NCBI GenBank assembly: GCA_964058845.1
Contig: CAXKVR010000727.1
Coordinates: 1 to 22,861 of the forward strand
Origin: Carex sylvatica
Lineage: Eukaryota > Streptophyta > Magnoliopsida > Poales > Cyperaceae
Length of the DNA stretch: 22,861 bases
Direction of reading: 5' to 3'
Positions 20,600 to 22,861 of the stretch are shown here, one piece after another. Under the pieces are notes generated by a model that worked only from the letters and a program-made list of their open reading frames with translations, was not told where the DNA came from and made no database searches. Made by a program: the position numbers and the translations under genes. Positions within the stretch are counted from its first letter, which is position 1. Every line of letters starts with the position of its first letter.

Positions 20600-20790
20600 T
20601 TTGTCTCTCTTCTGCGCGCGTTTAATTTCACTACAGCGCAGGCCTCACTGGACACTGGACTAGGTGAACCTATCGGAGCTTTGTACGGACAGGATCCGAA
20701 TCGGATCCTCTACGGAAGAGCATCCTCTCTCCAAATATGTGTAAAATGCTTCACTTTATGGTTGAGATTTACTCTCAGCTACTTTGAGAT
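20600..20790 (-). promoter_or_regulatory. RAD51C 5' UTR and promoter region
   Basis: The sequence just before the ATG on the - strand is purine-rich (AGAAGAGAGACAAA), preceded by a CG-rich patch AAACGCGCGC (about 20613-20622). No clear TATA box is seen, as is common for housekeeping repair genes. Farther out is a perfect inverted repeat, GGATCCGA-A-TCGGATCC (20692-20708). The transcription start cannot be placed. Confidence 0.4.
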
Positions 20791-21407
20791 TTGGCTAACT
20801 CAGTGATAGTATTATTAGGGGGCTTTGAGATTCGTGTAAAGTTAAAAGAACAGTACGGATTCAGTAATTCTAAAAGATACCAGAGAGAGGATGTGAATTC
20901 ATCCTCTACACCTACAGGATTGAAAGCATCCAATGCCATGGACCATGGGCCGTCCGATAACCTCAGGCCCTCAGAAAGCCCAACATGCTGGTTTTACTAT
21001 TTTCTATTAAATTTTGTCATTTTGTGTTTTATTTGGGCCCCAATTAAATGGTAGGCCGAGAATGAAAATTGCCTGTATTTTTTTGGGTTAAAAAGCCCGT
21101 AGGCAATTGTATGTATTTCTCACAACTACTATAACTGTAAAAACTTGGAAGGATGCTGATTTTTTATTTATTTGAGTTTGTAGATTATTTTTTGGTGTTT
21201 TCATTTAATCTTCAGTTAAAAGGTCAGTGTCTATTGACAGCTATTTAATTCTAAGTTTTACAATCCACAAAATAGTCAAGGTTCGTATTACAACATTTTA
21301 GATTTAGAAGGTTCGTATTACAACATTTTAGATTTAGACGTGTTTAAGATGACGAATATATTATTCTTATGGAAAATGATGAAATCTGTTTTGTTTGCCA
21401 TTCTGAC
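20791..21407. other. Intergenic DNA upstream of RAD51C, no gene seen
   Basis: An 87-codon frame (20791-21054) resembles no known protein. GAGAGAGGATG here (about 20884) is the reverse complement of CATCCTCTCTC at 20719-20729, so the DNA between may be a small eroded inverted-repeat element. A tandem 30-bp duplication (21278-21337) follows. Confidence 0.45.
21278..21337. repeat. Perfect tandem duplication, 2 x 30 bp
   Basis: The unit starting AAGGTTCGTATTACAACATT and ending TTAGATTTAG is present twice without a mismatch (21278-21307, 21308-21337), which suggests a recent duplication. Confidence 0.95.
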
Positions 21408-22035
21408 CGAAATTTTTATTAATAGTATATAAAAAAATACAGAACACCATCGTTTGGTCAAAATTCGAGAATTACCGAGGCCGCAGATTCAATCTGCAGA
21501 CTCAACTAACGGTATCCACACAGTCAATCTGCAGTCCCAGATTGGAGATCATAAATTTAATATGTGGCCCCATAATTTTTTTTTGTTTAAAAAAACACTT
21601 ATTAATAAAAAACAAAGACTCAAACTTTGAGATATCTCAAACGACGCAAATTCTCTGGAGTTTAGAGTAACCCAATATTTGAGTTTTAAATTGGAACCGT
21701 CTGATTAATATGTGATAATCTATCCGAAGTAAAGTGCACACATACCGAGAGATGAATTCGAATAGTGAAACAATTTTGGGCGACGAATTCAAATCGGACA
21801 GTCTCAATCCAAAACTCAAAGATTGAGTTACTTAGGAGATCCTGACTCAATTCTCCGAGCATGATAAGGCTCAAATTTGGTTTTCGACACGAATTTCAAG
21901 TAAAAAAAGAAGAAGTAAGATTGGAGCTGCAGATTATCTGTGCAGACTTCATTAATTGGAGCTGGCTCTGCAACTCAAGTATTCGTGAAATTCTTCTATT
22001 TTGATTTTTTTTTAATGCTATTAATAAAAATTTCG
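21408..22035. mobile_element. Non-autonomous MULE-like element, 628 bp
   Basis: The left end CGAAATTTTTATTAATAG is repeated exactly, inverted, at the right end (18-bp perfect terminal repeats; the next bases are TAT and CAT). The direct repeat GCCATTCTGAC flanks it without mismatch at 21397-21407 and 22036-22046. An 11-bp duplication fits Mutator-like transposases, which make 8-11 bp. The inside holds repeated CAATCTGCAG words and a palindrome GCAGATT-C-AATCTGC near the left end, but no transposase. Short frames inside are not gene-like. Confidence 0.8.
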
Positions 22036-22046
22036 GCCATTCTGAC

Positions 22047-22861
22047 ATGCAAGTTGCAATTTTTCAATATTATGAACTTAAAGCGCCCTTCCCCTTCGTG
22101 CATATATTATCACGGTACTCTTATTCATTATTTAATATTTTTTTATAGTTTTAAGACTTTTAAATTAATTTATAAGATATTATCAATCTGGCAGAAAAAT
22201 TTCCCAGTCAAGACTTTTGCATCATCAAGCCTTGATCTAATGCAGAAGCAAATTTCTCTTTTGAAAGGGCATACTATTCATCACTGATGAGATCATCTTG
22301 TATTCTTGTTGCATCGAGTGCTCTGCTCCGCCGAATTCACATCCCGTTACCTGCCGAGTACAATTGAATCAGACGGTCTGAAATTGAAATTTTTAACTTG
22401 ACACGACTCTCAAAGCAAAAATAATATTTCCCCCTGTCGCCATTCCGAGCACCCACCGGCTGAAATTAAATCTGGACCGTCCATTTCAATTGTGTTGAGT
22501 CGGGTATATACGGATCCCTGCTCCGCCTCCATGCATCTTGGAAAAATTGAGAGGATAGATTTATGTGCACGACAAAGGATATGTAACGTAACTTTTTCTG
22601 TCAAGTTGCTGACAGGTATATTACAATCGCTAAAGAACATACATGTGGCTGATTTATGAGTATGACATCCGTTTAGTTTCTTTTCTAAATTTTATAATTA
22701 CATATTTATTATCTTAAATTTTAATAATTTGCATATTTATCTAAGAGAGAGGCTAATCAACTTGCTGTTTTGGAAATTAAAAGAATATTTTATTTCTTGC
22801 TCATATCTTTATTTTTTAAATTTAAATAGTTGATTTGAATCTTCCATCATAATCTTCATAT
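22047..22861. other. Intergenic DNA, no gene seen
   Basis: AT-rich sequence with short frames on both strands and none recognisable. GACGGTC/GGACCGTCC words near 22372 and 22477 recall plant repeat DNA, but no element could be delimited. Confidence 0.5.

Noticed and set aside
20389..20655. 88-codon - strand frame overlapping RAD51C exon 1
   Set aside because: Out of frame with exon 1, which has the conserved RAD51C N-terminus.

Overview
The window is nuclear DNA of a flowering plant, most likely a eudicot, though the species cannot be named from the sequence. It is AT-rich, with large intergenic stretches, a plant-type L1 LINE, a plant hAT transposon, several MITEs, and one intron-rich housekeeping gene whose protein is clearly plant RAD51C-like. 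Layout: (1) 1-5557 is a degraded L1-type LINE on the + strand. ORF1 is cut by three in-frame TAG stops. ORF2 (endonuclease, reverse transcriptase, C-terminal zinc finger) has one frameshift and three stops. It ends in a 3' stem-loop and poly(A); its 5' end lies outside the window. (2) 5558-8377 is intergenic, with a possible hAT end remnant, a block of CACG-type degenerate repeats and a 7-bp microsatellite. (3) 8378-13498 is a complete-ended hAT transposon of 5121 bp. It has matching TAG(T/G)GGTTTGCTAA ends, an 8-bp target duplication (one mismatch), mirrored CGGGTA-rich subterminal repeats, a TATA-like promoter, a probable leader intron filled with 105-bp and 14-bp tandem repeats, and a transposase gene broken by three stops and two frameshifts. 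(4) 13507-16849 is mostly non-coding. It holds a short diverged duplication, a 134-bp Tourist-like MITE, and one unrecognised exon-like reading frame at 16095-16346. (5) 16850-20599 on the - strand is a complete nine-exon RAD51C gene predicted to encode 348 residues. Introns 3 and 6 each carry a fold-back MITE of about 380 bp with its target duplication. (6) 20600-22861 is the RAD51C upstream region, with a 2 x 30-bp tandem repeat and a 628-bp MULE-like non-autonomous element flanked by a perfect 11-bp target duplication. The only gene that looks functional is RAD51C, a recombination and DNA-repair ATPase. The rest is a landscape of old transposons. I found no convincing new multi-gene system; the most unusual points are the paired fold-back elements in RAD51C introns, the tandem array inside the hAT leader, and the LINE's decay pattern.
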